Assembly: GCA_903846555.1 (NCBI GenBank)
Contig: CAINBI010000096.1
Span: 1 to 44,510 of the forward strand
Length of the DNA stretch: 44,510 bases
Reading direction: 5' to 3'
Origin: an uncultured Pseudomonadota bacterium
GTDB lineage: Bacteria > Pseudomonadota > Gammaproteobacteria > Burkholderiales > Methylophilaceae
Of the stretch, positions 25,219-34,244 are shown piece by piece; the first letter of the stretch is position 1; each line of letters opens with the position of its first letter. The notes under the pieces were generated by a model. The model saw only the letters and a program-made list of their open reading frames with translations, made no database searches and was not told where the DNA came from. Both the position numbers and the translations under genes were made by a program.

Positions 25219-26553
25219 ATGAGTGACTTAGAAAGTATTCAGGATCATCGCGCTAAAATTAAAAGTATGATTGAGCGCCACAAGCTAGTCGAAGGCCTTG
25301 TGCATCGGCAAGATATGCAACGCCATGATTTGGTTGAAAGTATGGTGCATCAGAGTAACCAATCTGAATTACGACGCCTTGTTGACAAGCTTGAATCACA
25401 GGCAGTGGCGCGTTTGTTGGAGTCATTATCTGCTGATGAGCGACAGGTTATCTGGCAGCTGGTAAGTGAAGATCGTAAGGAAGAAATTCTACTGGTTGTT
25501 TCAGACTCGGTTCGCGTTGAGTTTGTTTCAGAGCCAAAGACGCAAAGTCAAAGTATGGTCATTCGAGTGTTTGATCTGCACGAAGGGCGTTTACGTCAAA
25601 TTCCAATATATAGTCGCGATGACCTTGCGCAGGCCAAGCCAATTTGGGTTGACTTAGTCACACCAGAGGATGAGCAGCTTGCTTGGGCACGTGAGATTTT
25701 CGGGGTTAATTTACCTAATCCTAAAGAGTTAACCGACTTAGAATCCAGCGCGCGTTTTTATGAAGAAGAAAGCGGTGAAGTGCATCTGCACTCCGCCTTT
25801 TTGCTTGATCGTGAAGATGAGTCCAGAAACGTAGCTGTTGCTTTTATTTTGAATAATGAAACCTTATTCTCCGTTAGAAGTGAAGAGCTCCCCGTATTCC
25901 GCTTACAGCGCTTGCGCGCTAGAGCTCAGGCAGGATATGTGTCCGAGGCGAAGGATGTGCTGCTCGATCTTTACGCAGCCGACGTGGAGTACTCGGCGAA
26001 TGCGCTGGAAGATGAATACGTACGGCTTGAAGAAGTCGGTAGGCAGGTTTTTAAATCGCAGATGACCAACGAGCAGGCGGCCAAGATTCTTACCGCAATC
26101 TCAATAGAAGAAGATCTTAACGGCAGGATTCGCCGTAATGTCCTTGATACTAGAAATGCTTTGTCATTTTTAATGCGCAGAAAATTCCTTTCAATTCCGC
26201 AGCATGAAGATGTGCGTGAAATTTTGCGTGATATTGAATCTTTAGATGGCCATACAACGTTTTTGTTTAACAAGATTAACTTTCAGATGGATGCTACCGT
26301 TGGTTTCTTGAACGTTAACCAGAATAAAGACCTTAAGCGCCTGACTATTATCAGCGTGGTGATTATGCCAATCAACGTGTTGGCAGGTATCGGCGGTATG
26401 TCGGAGTTTTCAATGATGACAGCAGGCATTCCCTGGCCGATTGCTTATGCCAGTTTTATTGTAGGTATGATCGCAATTGGCCTGCTTACTTATGCTAGCT
26501 TGCGTTACATGGAAGATCGCAGAATAAGAAATCAGCATTTGGAAAATAGTTAG
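25219..26553 (+). CDS. CorA-family divalent cation transporter with MgtE-N-like domain
   Basis: The 444-residue protein has an N-terminal helical repeat (about 40-100; LESQAVARLLESLSADER) that resembles the MgtE N domain. A CorA cytosolic funnel follows (about 115-375), and two C-terminal membrane helices lie at about 378-398 and 410-430. The loop between the helices, which in CorA carries the invariant GMN selectivity motif, reads GIGGMSEFSMM here, so GMN is replaced by GMS. It probably carries Mg2+ or another divalent cation; the altered motif makes the substrate uncertain. The ATG follows an AAAGGCAG ribosome binding site. It is monocistronic and convergent with prlC; the 96-nt gap shows no clear terminator. 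Confidence 0.88.
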   Translation: MSDLESIQDHRAKIKSMIERHKLVEGLVHRQDMQRHDLVESMVHQSNQSELRRLVDKLESQAVARLLESLSADERQVIWQLVSEDRKEEILLVVSDSVRVEFVSEPKTQSQSMVIRVFDLHEGRLRQIPIYSRDDLAQAKPIWVDLVTPEDEQLAWAREIFGVNLPNPKELTDLESSARFYEEESGEVHLHSAFLLDREDESRNVAVAFILNNETLFSVRSEELPVFRLQRLRARAQAGYVSEAKDVLLDLYAADVEYSANALEDEYVRLEEVGRQVFKSQMTNEQAAKILTAISIEEDLNGRIRRNVLDTRNALSFLMRRKFLSIPQHEDVREILRDIESLDGHTTFLFNKINFQMDATVGFLNVNQNKDLKRLTIISVVIMPINVLAGIGGMSEFSMMTAGIPWPIAYASFIVGMIAIGLLTYASLRYMEDRRIRNQHLENS

Positions 26554-26649
26554 TGCATTTTTCTATAGCATGATAAATCAAGATATACACTTTGTTTGGC
26601 AGGAAATTATTGCTGATATATCTACGCCAGCGTTTAATCAATGTACCAA

Positions 26650-28707
26650 TTAACCCGCCATCCCATTATGCCGCAACAACGCATCCATACTCGGCTCTCT
26701 ACCTCTAAACGCCACAAATGATTCCATTGCTGGGCGGCTCCCACCTTTTGCCAATACTTCATTTTTAAACAGGCTTCCTGCTTGTGCGGATAACACACCT
26801 AGCTCTTCAAACAAGCTGTAGGCATCGGCAGATAGTACTTCTGCCCATTTATAGCTGTAATAACCTGCTGCATAACCGCCAGCAAAAATGTGGCTGAAGC
26901 TGTTGGGAAAGCGGTTCCATTTTGGTGGGCGGACTACGGCGACTTCGTCACGAATTTGTTCGATTAAATCAAGCGCAGTTTGTTTTCCATTTGGGTCAAA
27001 CTCGCCGTGTAGGCGCATATCGAATAGTGAAAATTCAATTTGGCGCATGGTTTGCATGCCGGCTTGAAAGTTTTTGGCGGCCACCATTTTGTCGAACAGT
27101 GCGCGTGGTAATTGTTCGCCTGTGTCTACGTGGGCGGTCATGTGGCGTAGCACCTCCCATTCCCAGCAAAAGTTTTCCATAAATTGGCTAGGTAATTCAA
27201 CGGCATCCCATTCCACGCCTTTGATGCCTGAAACGCCGTATTCCTCCACTTGCGTGAGCATGTGGTGCAGGCCGTGACCAAATTCGTGGAACATGGTGAT
27301 GACTTCATCGTGCGTGAATAAAGCTGGCTTACCGCCGACTGGCGCTGAGAAGTTACAAGTTAAAAATGCCACCGGTAACTCAACGTGGCCATCTTTTTTG
27401 CGACGGGTAATCGCTTCATCCATCCACGCACCGCCACGTTTGTTGTTGCGGGCGTACAGGTCTAAGTAAAAGTAGGCAATCGGTTTGCCAGCGCCATCGT
27501 TAATTTGGTAAAACGCGGCATCTTCATGCCAAAGTGGCGCTTCGGCTTTTTGCACTTGTACGCCGAATATGGTTTCTGTGACTTTAAATAAGCCAGCCAG
27601 CACTTTGCTTTCAGGAAAATATTGTTTCACTTCTTGGTCTGAAAAAGCGTATTTATCTTCACGTAGTTTTTCGCTAACAAACGCTACATCCCAAGATTGC
27701 ATATCATCAATCTCCAGTTTCTTGGCGTAGGCGGTGAGTTCTTGCATATCGCGTTCTGCGTATGGTTTAGCACGTTTGGCTAGCGTATCTAAAAACTCGG
27801 TGACGTGTTTTGGGCTATCTGCCATTTTAGTGGCGAGTGAAAGCTCCGCGTAATTATTGAAGCCTAGCGTTTGCGCTTCTTCTTTTTTCAATTTAAGAAT
27901 GTCGCTGATTAAACTAGTGTTGTCCCACTTTATATATCCATTTTCATCGGCTTTACTAAACTCAGAAGCACGCGTGGCATAAGCGCGGTAAAGTGTTTCA
28001 CGCAATCCACGGTTTTCGCCATATTGCAACACAGGTGAATATGAAGGAAATTGCAGGCTAAATTTATAGCCTTCTTTGCCCTCAAGTTTTGCTGCCTCAA
28101 GCGCAGCTTCAATCGCATCGGCTGGCAAACCGGCTAAATCAGTAACATCTTGAACATAATGTGCAAAGTCATTGGTGTTGTCCATGATGTTTTCTTCAAA
28201 CTTAGAGCCCAGTTTTGAAAGCTCTTCACTCACGGCTTTAAAGCGCGCTTTTTGCGCTTCGGCTAACTCGGCACCGCCTAGTTTAAAATCACGTACTTCA
28301 TGGTTAATAATGGTTTGTTGCGTAGCTGTCAGGCTGGCAAATGCAGTGCTGGCTTGAATGGCCTTGTACTTGGCGTACAAGCGTTCGTCTTGCGACATAT
28401 CGCTGCCATAATCGGTTAGTTTGGCTAAGTTTTCGTTATACGCTTCACGTAATTCTGGGCTATTCACCACCGCGTTCATGTGGTCGACTTGGCTCCAAGC
28501 GCGGCTGATTTTCTCGCTATGGTCTTCTAGTTTAAGGGCAAAGTTTTCCCAGGTTGGTGGCGCTGTTGCAGTGGCTAAACTTTCAATTAAAGCGCGGCCT
28601 TCTGCTAATAGGCTGTCTACAGCAGGGCTGACGTGTTCAGGTTTAACTTCATTAAATTTAGGCAGACCAGCAAGATATAACAATGGGTTAGGCAATTGGT
28701 TAGTCAC
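26650..28707 (-). CDS. prlC: Oligopeptidase A (M3 family)
   Basis: The 685-residue zinc peptidase degrades oligopeptides, including cleaved signal peptides, in the cytoplasm. The active-site motif HEFGH starts at H474 (in MFHEFGHGLHHML), with the third ligand region following (GVEWDAVELPSQFMENF). The length equals E. coli PrlC (680). It starts with GTG at 28707 behind GGAAT. It follows the DUF4870 gene with a 20-nt gap and may share its transcript. Confidence 0.97.
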   Translation of the reverse strand: MTNQLPNPLLYLAGLPKFNEVKPEHVSPAVDSLLAEGRALIESLATATAPPTWENFALKLEDHSEKISRAWSQVDHMNAVVNSPELREAYNENLAKLTDYGSDMSQDERLYAKYKAIQASTAFASLTATQQTIINHEVRDFKLGGAELAEAQKARFKAVSEELSKLGSKFEENIMDNTNDFAHYVQDVTDLAGLPADAIEAALEAAKLEGKEGYKFSLQFPSYSPVLQYGENRGLRETLYRAYATRASEFSKADENGYIKWDNTSLISDILKLKKEEAQTLGFNNYAELSLATKMADSPKHVTEFLDTLAKRAKPYAERDMQELTAYAKKLEIDDMQSWDVAFVSEKLREDKYAFSDQEVKQYFPESKVLAGLFKVTETIFGVQVQKAEAPLWHEDAAFYQINDGAGKPIAYFYLDLYARNNKRGGAWMDEAITRRKKDGHVELPVAFLTCNFSAPVGGKPALFTHDEVITMFHEFGHGLHHMLTQVEEYGVSGIKGVEWDAVELPSQFMENFCWEWEVLRHMTAHVDTGEQLPRALFDKMVAAKNFQAGMQTMRQIEFSLFDMRLHGEFDPNGKQTALDLIEQIRDEVAVVRPPKWNRFPNSFSHIFAGGYAAGYYSYKWAEVLSADAYSLFEELGVLSAQAGSLFKNEVLAKGGSRPAMESFVAFRGREPSMDALLRHNGMAG

Positions 28708-28727
28708 GGAGTATTCCTTAAATCGGG

Positions 28728-29096
28728 TTAGTTAAGTAGGCGTAAACTAAGAGGATAGCGATAATTTTCGCCTTTGCTGGTAGAGATGGCGGCAATAACA
28801 CATAAAACAATATTAAGTAGCCAGATAATTGGGAATAATAAAAAGCCAATAAGAACCCACGTCAACACGCACGCCACAAAATGCGCTACGAGTATGCTGA
28901 TTTGAAAGTTGAGCGCTTCTTTAGCTTGAGTAGCAATATATTCGCTGTCATCTTTTTTTAACATCCAAACCATTAAGGGCGGTATAAATGAAAACACAGC
29001 GCCAGCTAAATGCGTAATGGTGGCAATGTTCTTGTCATCGTTGCTTGGGGTGGTGATGGGGCTAGTGCTTGTTTCTAAATCAGTATTATTTGACAT
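28728..29096 (-). CDS. DUF4870 membrane protein (Tic20-like)
   Basis: The 122-residue protein begins with a polar, Asp/Thr/Ser-rich 25-residue tail and then has three hydrophobic segments (about 28-46, 60-85 and 88-112). The motif KEALNFQIS is the signature of DUF4870/Tic20-like bacterial proteins. The function is unknown. AAAGGA lies seven bases before the ATG. It sits between EI and prlC on the same strand. Confidence 0.87.
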   Translation of the reverse strand: MSNNTDLETSTSPITTPSNDDKNIATITHLAGAVFSFIPPLMVWMLKKDDSEYIATQAKEALNFQISILVAHFVACVLTWVLIGFLLFPIIWLLNIVLCVIAAISTSKGENYRYPLSLRLLN

Positions 29097-29119
29097 AAAA
29101 ATCCTTTCAATACATCTGG

Positions 29120-30868
29120 TTAAATGAGATTGAATTTTGCGACAAGTGGTTCAATTTTTTCAAGATCAGTCTGCGCTAAAACTTTACGCGCATTGCCATT
29201 GAGTTCGCTAAGTTGGCTATGTAAAATTTGCTGTTTTACGCTAAGTATGTGCGAAGGGTGCATGGAAAGTTGCCGTAAACCCATGCCTATCAATAGTTTA
29301 GTCAGCTTAGAGTCGCCCGCCATTTCGCCGCAAACCGAGACAGATATGCCTAATTTATCGCCCGCTTTAATCGTCATAGCAATCAGCTTTAATACCGAAG
29401 GATGCAGCGGATTGTATAAGTGTGCGACGGTGTCATCGGCACGGTCTATGGCTAGTGTATATTGGATTAAATCGTTAGTGCCGATTGATAAAAAGTCTAA
29501 CTCTTTGGCAAACGCTTCAGCATTGATGGCTGCAGCGGGAATTTCTATCATGCCGCCAAGCGCAATATTTTCATTAAATGGAATATCTTGTTTACGCAAA
29601 CTCGCTTTAGCGCGCTCTAAAAATAGCTTGGTTTGCCGTAACTCAGAAAGCGTTGACAGCATAGGCACTAGAATCTTAATGTTGCCAAAATGCGAGGCCC
29701 GAAGTAATGCCCGTAATTGCGTGTGAAATATTAGCGGCTCAGACAAGCAATAACGAATGGCGCGTAAGCCGAGCGCAGGGTTTGCACAGGTCACAATGGT
29801 GTCCGGATTCATTTGTTTATCAGCGCCTAAATCCAAGGTGCGGATAATGACCACAGCGCCTTTCATGGCTTCTGCAACCGTTTTATACGCGATAAACTGC
29901 TCTTCTTCGTCCGGCATTTCGCGCCGATTCATAAACAAAAACTCGGTTCGATAAAGTCCAACGCCAGTCGCGCCAGAGGCTTTCACGGCGGCAATATCTT
30001 CAGGCACTTCAATGTTGGCGAATAACTCTATATTGGTGCCATCCATCGTCACCGCTTTGGTGGATTTGATGCGCTGTAGCTTTTGTTGCTCCAGCTCCCA
30101 TTGTTCCTGCCGTAATTTATATTCGGCCAGAATTTCTTTAGATGGGCTAACAATCACAACGCCCAAGCCACCATCGACAATAATCAATTCACCATCGTTG
30201 ATTAAATCGCGCGCGCGTTGCAGGGCAACAATTGATGGAATATTAAGGCTGCGCGCCAAAATGGCCGTATGTGAGGTGACGCCGCCCACATCGGTAATAA
30301 AGGCCGCAAACTGATGTTGCTTAAACTGAATGGCATCTGCTGGAGAAATATCATGCGCTACCAGAATAAGTTTACGTTCTTCATGCAGGGCGTTAGATTG
30401 TTGCTCGGTAGACAATTGACTTGGGTGGCCGAGTAATACTTTGATGACGCGCTCTACCACCTGAATCACATCTTGTTTGCGCTCACGCAGATACTCATCT
30501 TCAATCTGCTCAAACTGTTCAACAATGTCGTCCATTTGCAGCTTAATCGCCCATTCGGCATTACATTGTTCATTTCTGATAATATCTTTTGGGATTTCTG
30601 ATAAGGATTTATCGGCTAGCATCATTAAATGCGTGCCGATAAAGGCGCTTATTTCAGCTGGCGCATTTTTACGTAAGTTATTATTGATTTGCTCTAAATC
30701 ATGTTTAACGGTGGCGATAGCGTTGCTAAAACGTAGAACTTCATCCTCAAGTAGGTGCTTAGGCAGTTGATAATGCACCACTTCTAGCAGTGCATTAGAC
30801 ACCAGATGCGCATGCCCAATGGCAATGCCGCTAGAAACGCCTACACCATGAATGCTAAAACTGGTCAT
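29120..30868 (-). CDS. ptsI: PTS enzyme I (phosphoenolpyruvate-protein phosphotransferase)
   Basis: The 582-residue enzyme takes phosphate from PEP and passes it to HPr. The phospho-acceptor is H200 in GGVTSHTAILARSLNIPSIV. The PEP-binding TIM barrel carries RTEFLFMNR and the catalytic Cys in SVCGEMAGD near residue 513. There is no N-terminal GAF domain, so it is PtsI-like and not PtsP. The gene is 48 nt after HPr at the end of the rpoN-to-PTS cluster. With no EIIB/EIIC transporter here, the phosphorelay is most likely regulatory. Confidence 0.96.
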   Translation of the reverse strand: MTSFSIHGVGVSSGIAIGHAHLVSNALLEVVHYQLPKHLLEDEVLRFSNAIATVKHDLEQINNNLRKNAPAEISAFIGTHLMMLADKSLSEIPKDIIRNEQCNAEWAIKLQMDDIVEQFEQIEDEYLRERKQDVIQVVERVIKVLLGHPSQLSTEQQSNALHEERKLILVAHDISPADAIQFKQHQFAAFITDVGGVTSHTAILARSLNIPSIVALQRARDLINDGELIIVDGGLGVVIVSPSKEILAEYKLRQEQWELEQQKLQRIKSTKAVTMDGTNIELFANIEVPEDIAAVKASGATGVGLYRTEFLFMNRREMPDEEEQFIAYKTVAEAMKGAVVIIRTLDLGADKQMNPDTIVTCANPALGLRAIRYCLSEPLIFHTQLRALLRASHFGNIKILVPMLSTLSELRQTKLFLERAKASLRKQDIPFNENIALGGMIEIPAAAINAEAFAKELDFLSIGTNDLIQYTLAIDRADDTVAHLYNPLHPSVLKLIAMTIKAGDKLGISVSVCGEMAGDSKLTKLLIGMGLRQLSMHPSHILSVKQQILHSQLSELNGNARKVLAQTDLEKIEPLVAKFNLI

Positions 30869-30916
30869 TTTTACTTATATCCATAAGAAATCTCTTCCAA
30901 CAACGCCCATAAGACA

Positions 30917-31186
30917 TTACTCGCCTTCACCAAAATAGTCGGCAATCAGCGCGATCAAGGCATCCATTGCCGGCGCTTCATCCTCGCCATTTGCCTCCAT
31001 TGTTACGATGGAGCCTTTGCCCGCAGCCAGCATCATCACACCCATGATGCTTTTTGCGTTCACACGGCGACCATTACGCTCTAACCAAATATCGCTGGCA
31101 AACTTGCTCGCTGTTTGTGTTAGTTTGGTTGAAGCGCGGGCATGTAATCCTAACTTATTGATAATTTCTAATTGCTTGCTAATCAT
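30917..31186 (-). CDS. ptsH: Phosphocarrier protein HPr
   Basis: The true start is most likely the ATG at 31186, giving 89 residues; a frame open to 31252 adds 22 residues not typical of HPr. From this start, the PEP-dependent site is H15 (in LGLHARAS) and the regulatory site is S46 (in NAKSIMGVMML), exactly at the canonical positions. S46 is the substrate of HPr kinase, which is encoded nearby. The start overlaps the EIIA stop by 8 nt (ATGATTAG), so the two genes are coupled. Confidence 0.95.
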   Translation of the reverse strand: MISKQLEIINKLGLHARASTKLTQTASKFASDIWLERNGRRVNAKSIMGVMMLAAGKGSIVTMEANGEDEAPAMDALIALIADYFGEGE

Positions 31187-31586
31187 ATCGTTCACAACTT
31201 TCACGGTTGAAATGCACCACACCTTCGCGTCCACCGCTGACTGCTTTTTCAATCAAGGTCATTAGCGGTTCTTGTCGATAGGTAAGAGTTCGGATTAACA
31301 TGGGTAAATTTACGCCAGCAATACCTTCTACTACACCTGGCTGTAATAGCTTGCCCACCATATTGCAGGGCGTTGCGCCGTACATATCTGAAAGCACTAA
31401 TACGCCATCTCCGCTATTTAAAGAGGTGATCAATACGTTAGCCTTATCGAGCAAAAGGTTGGGATCATCATGAATGCTGACTGCAAGACAAGCCAGTTGT
31501 TGATGTTCTTTTCCCCAAACGTGTTTAGCACATTCCATCAAGCTTTCGCCCAAACTTCCGTGTGCGATGATTAAAATACCGATCAT
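31179..31586 (-). CDS. PTS EIIA component of the mannose/fructose family
   Basis: The 135-residue protein is a Man-family IIA domain: GILIIAHGSLGESL has phospho-acceptor H9, and VLVLSDMYGATPCNM is the family's DMxGxTP motif. It accepts phosphate from HPr. No cognate IIB, IIC or IID is present in the cluster, so as in other betaproteobacteria it probably signals instead of importing sugar. It lies 95 nt after rapZ and overlaps HPr by 8 nt. Confidence 0.93.
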   Translation of the reverse strand: MIGILIIAHGSLGESLMECAKHVWGKEHQQLACLAVSIHDDPNLLLDKANVLITSLNSGDGVLVLSDMYGATPCNMVGKLLQPGVVEGIAGVNLPMLIRTLTYRQEPLMTLIEKAVSGGREGVVHFNRESCERYD

Positions 31587-31681
31587 TATTTTCTCAACTT
31601 AAAGTTATCTTAATGCTTGAAAGCTCGCTGTAAAGCTAGCTGTAAAACCTTTATTCATGAATGTTTTTAAAAAAATTACGC

Positions 31682-32548
31682 CTAATTTAATTCTCTATGC
31701 CTAGTCAGCACTTTTTGTTGCGGTATGAAATATTGGCTTAATTGCTCAACAAAGTACACAGAGCGATGTTGCCCACCAGTGCAGCCTATGGCTACCGTTA
31801 AATAGCTACGGTTGTCGGTAATAAAGTTTGGTAGCCACTTTTCTACAAAATGACAAATATCCTTGAGCATTTCATGCACGCTTTGTTGTGCATTTAAAAA
31901 CGACTGTACTTCGGCATCGAGGCCTGTCAACTCGCGTAATTTAGGGTCGTAATGCGGGTTGGGCAGGCAGCGCACATCAAATACAAAGTCAGCATCTAGT
32001 GGAATGCCATGTTTGAAACCAAAGGAGGTAAATAATAGTGTTAACCCAGCATGGTCCGTTGAAACCACCTCTTTTACCCATCCTCTAAGCGTGTTTGCAC
32101 TCAGGTGACTGGTGTCAATAACATGGCCAAGGCTACCTAAATCACCAAGCAATTCGCGTTCGTAGGCAATACTTTCAGCCAGCGTGGTGGTTTCTTTACT
32201 TAAAGGATGTTTGCGCCTAGTTTCACTAAATCTTTTGACTAAGGTTTCAACGTTAGATTCTAAAAACAGTACTTGCGTGGTGATATTTTGTAATTTTAAT
32301 TGTGCAATATGCGCGGGCAGGGTTTCAATGGCGGCACTGCGGCTATCAATACTGATTGCCACACGATCATGATTTCCACTATTTGGTTTTTCTGAATTCT
32401 GATTTTTCGGGCGCAAATGCTCTGCAATACTCGGCAGCATGGTGGCTGGCAAATTATCTATACAATAGTAGCCACTGTCTTCAAGCGCCCGAAGAGCAAT
32501 GCTTTTACCCGAACCCGAAAGCCCAGTGACAATAATGAGTTGTTTCAT
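31682..32548 (-). CDS. rapZ: RNase adapter RapZ
   Basis: The 288-residue P-loop protein has Walker A GLSGSGKS (9-16) and a Walker-B-like LFLES further on. The C-terminal half contains the conserved TSFGFKHGIPLDADFVFDVR and IGCTGGQHRSVYFVE, which bind small RNA and glucosamine-6-phosphate in E. coli, where RapZ guides RNase E to GlmZ. Only 19 nt separate it from hprK. Whether GlmY/GlmZ-type RNAs exist here is not known. Conservation of the RNA-binding part suggests RNA-mediated control in this organism. Confidence 0.96.
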   Translation of the reverse strand: MKQLIIVTGLSGSGKSIALRALEDSGYYCIDNLPATMLPSIAEHLRPKNQNSEKPNSGNHDRVAISIDSRSAAIETLPAHIAQLKLQNITTQVLFLESNVETLVKRFSETRRKHPLSKETTTLAESIAYERELLGDLGSLGHVIDTSHLSANTLRGWVKEVVSTDHAGLTLLFTSFGFKHGIPLDADFVFDVRCLPNPHYDPKLRELTGLDAEVQSFLNAQQSVHEMLKDICHFVEKWLPNFITDNRSYLTVAIGCTGGQHRSVYFVEQLSQYFIPQQKVLTRHRELN

Positions 32549-32567
32549 AAATACACTTTAATGCGGT

Positions 32568-33515
32568 TTAATCCAGCTGGTTTTTCTTCATCTCGCGTTG
32601 TTGGCGCCGAGTAAATTGTTTGGTTGCGTTTACACCGCGTAATAATAACATGTGGTTGCGAATCGCCACCTCAACCAGTACGGCGATATTGCGCCCCGCA
32701 GCAATCGGAATATGCACTTTACAAACGTCTAACCCCAGTACTTCTTCATGCTGGGTTTTGATGCTGAGTCTATCCAGTAAGTGGGGCGATAGCTTATCCG
32801 CCATTGCCAAATGGACGATGAGGTCGAGCGGTTTGGTGGGTTTAACGGAATTGTCGCCAAAAAGCGCACGTATATTTAAAATACCCAAGCCGCGCACTTC
32901 TAAAAAATCTTGCAGTAAAGCTGGGCATCGACCCTCAATACGCTCAGGCGAGATGCGGAAGAAATCCACAATATCATCGGCTATCAAGCGGTGGCCGCGT
33001 GAAATTAGCTCTAATGCCAACTCACTTTTTCCAATGGCGGCATCGCCTTTAATTAATACGCCAAAGCCTTGCACCTCCATAAATACACCATGCATACTGA
33101 TTGATTCAGCCATTGCTTTGGCTAAAAAGTGACTCAACACATCCATTAGTTCAGGGCTGGGTAATGATGATGTAAATAAGGGTGTATTGCGGCTGTCTGC
33201 AGCGGAGATGAGGGTATCCGAAGGAAGTTCACCATTGGCGATAATGACTGCGGCTAAATCAGTTGAATATAAATTTGCAATTGCACTGTCGGCATCGGCT
33301 ACGGGCAGACTTCGTAAATAGTCCATTTCAGCGTAGCCTAGCACTTGTACACGGTTTGGATGAACGAAATTGAGGTGGCCGATAAGTGCCAAAGAAGGTT
33401 TTGTAACAGAATTGCTAGTAAGAGAATTAGACCCGCCGTTAAGTCCGGCAACCCATTTCAGTTTGAGCTTACGGCGGGTTTGTTGGAATAGCTCAGCGAC
33501 ATTAATTTGAGCCAT
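32568..33515 (-). CDS. hprK: HPr kinase/phosphorylase
   Basis: The 315-residue bifunctional enzyme phosphorylates HPr on S46 and removes the phosphate. The N-terminal domain (about 1-130) is followed by the kinase with H142 (in SMHGVFMEV), Walker A GDAAIGKS (157-164) and the HprK signature LEVRGLGI (205-212). It is 34 nt downstream of hpf. With EI, HPr and EIIA but no permeases, it suggests a PTS whose output is set by metabolic state. The length fits betaproteobacterial HprK. Confidence 0.96.
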   Translation of the reverse strand: MAQINVAELFQQTRRKLKLKWVAGLNGGSNSLTSNSVTKPSLALIGHLNFVHPNRVQVLGYAEMDYLRSLPVADADSAIANLYSTDLAAVIIANGELPSDTLISAADSRNTPLFTSSLPSPELMDVLSHFLAKAMAESISMHGVFMEVQGFGVLIKGDAAIGKSELALELISRGHRLIADDIVDFFRISPERIEGRCPALLQDFLEVRGLGILNIRALFGDNSVKPTKPLDLIVHLAMADKLSPHLLDRLSIKTQHEEVLGLDVCKVHIPIAAGRNIAVLVEVAIRNHMLLLRGVNATKQFTRRQQREMKKNQLD

Positions 33516-33549
33516 AAGTGATTATAGAACGTTGGATTTTGAATCTTGT

Positions 33550-33876
33550 TTATTCAACAGCTTGGTGTTTAACTGCACCATTCGTTTTGTGGTGATCGGC
33601 ATGTTTTTCTTTGTGTTTTACCACTTGGCGATCTAATTTATCGGTCAGCATGTCAATGGCGCTGTACATATTGTCATCTTCACAAGCTGCGTGTAAATCG
33701 TTACCTGGGACATGCAGTGTTGCCTCTACCTTTTGGGCAAGTTTTTCAACACTCAAGGTCACTTTGACATCGATTACATGATCAAAGTGGTTGCTAATTC
33801 GGACTAATTTGCTTGTGACATAATCGCGTAATGCAGGAGTTACTTCTAAATGATGACCAGTTAATTGTAAATTCAT
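33550..33876 (-). CDS. hpf: Ribosome hibernation promoting factor
   Basis: This 108-residue protein is a short-form HPF that binds the 30S decoding centre in stationary phase and promotes inactive 100S ribosome dimers with RMF, or inactivates 70S ribosomes. MNLQLTGHHLEVTPALRDYV and the central VEATLHVPGNDLHAACEDD-MYSAID are typical. The C terminus is His/Lys-rich (KHKEKHADHHK). AAAGGAGC lies nine nt before the ATG. It follows rpoN after a 368-nt gap holding a repeated hairpin on the opposite strand. Confidence 0.95.
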   Translation of the reverse strand: MNLQLTGHHLEVTPALRDYVTSKLVRISNHFDHVIDVKVTLSVEKLAQKVEATLHVPGNDLHAACEDDNMYSAIDMLTDKLDRQVVKHKEKHADHHKTNGAVKHQAVE

Positions 33877-34134
33877 GACTTGCTCCTTTATAAAGTATTC
33901 TAAAAGTTTGAACGTCCAAAAATCTGTAAGATTAAAGGATTTGTGAGGGCTTCAAAACTTTTCGAACAATTTCAGTTTACTACTTTAATTCGCGTCTGTG
34001 CTAGTGAAATTAAGTGAAATTAAGAAATATATTGGTGAAAATAAGAAATTTTATGACAGCATTTTGTGGAGGAATTTGGTGCTATAGCGAAGAGATTACT
34101 TGCAAGGACCTTTGCTAAATCAAAGCCATGAGAA

Positions 34135-34203
34135 GATGCCTTAAAAACACGCAAAAGGCATGCCCTGAGAGGCAATAGGGGCGGGCTTCGCAGGGCATTT
34201 TTT
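34135..34203 (+). ncRNA. Repeated loop-conserved hairpin, copy 2 (hpf-rpoN gap), candidate small RNA
   Basis: ATGCCCTG (34160-34167) pairs with CAGGGCAT (34191-34198), followed by TTTTTT (34198-34203). The 23-nt loop contains GAGGCAATAGGGGCGGGC, matching copies 1 and 3. A second helix, ATGCCTT (34136-34142) with AAGGCAT (34155-34161), lies just upstream. The U tract is on the plus strand, opposite to rpoN and hpf, so this does not end either gene. It fits a short RNA divergent from hpf; the only promoter hint is an extended -10-like TGCTATAGC at 34080-34088. The rest of the 33877-34244 gap shows a small CTTTG/CAAAG hairpin near 34110-34125 and no reading frame. Confidence 0.55.
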
Positions 34204-34244
34204 AGGGTGGTTATGCTGTGTTAATCTGTAATAATAGAGCTAGC

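Noticed and set aside
31187-31252. A 22-residue N-terminal extension of HPr
   Set aside because: It lies inside the EIIA gene, and only the start at 31186 puts H15 and S46 at their canonical positions.
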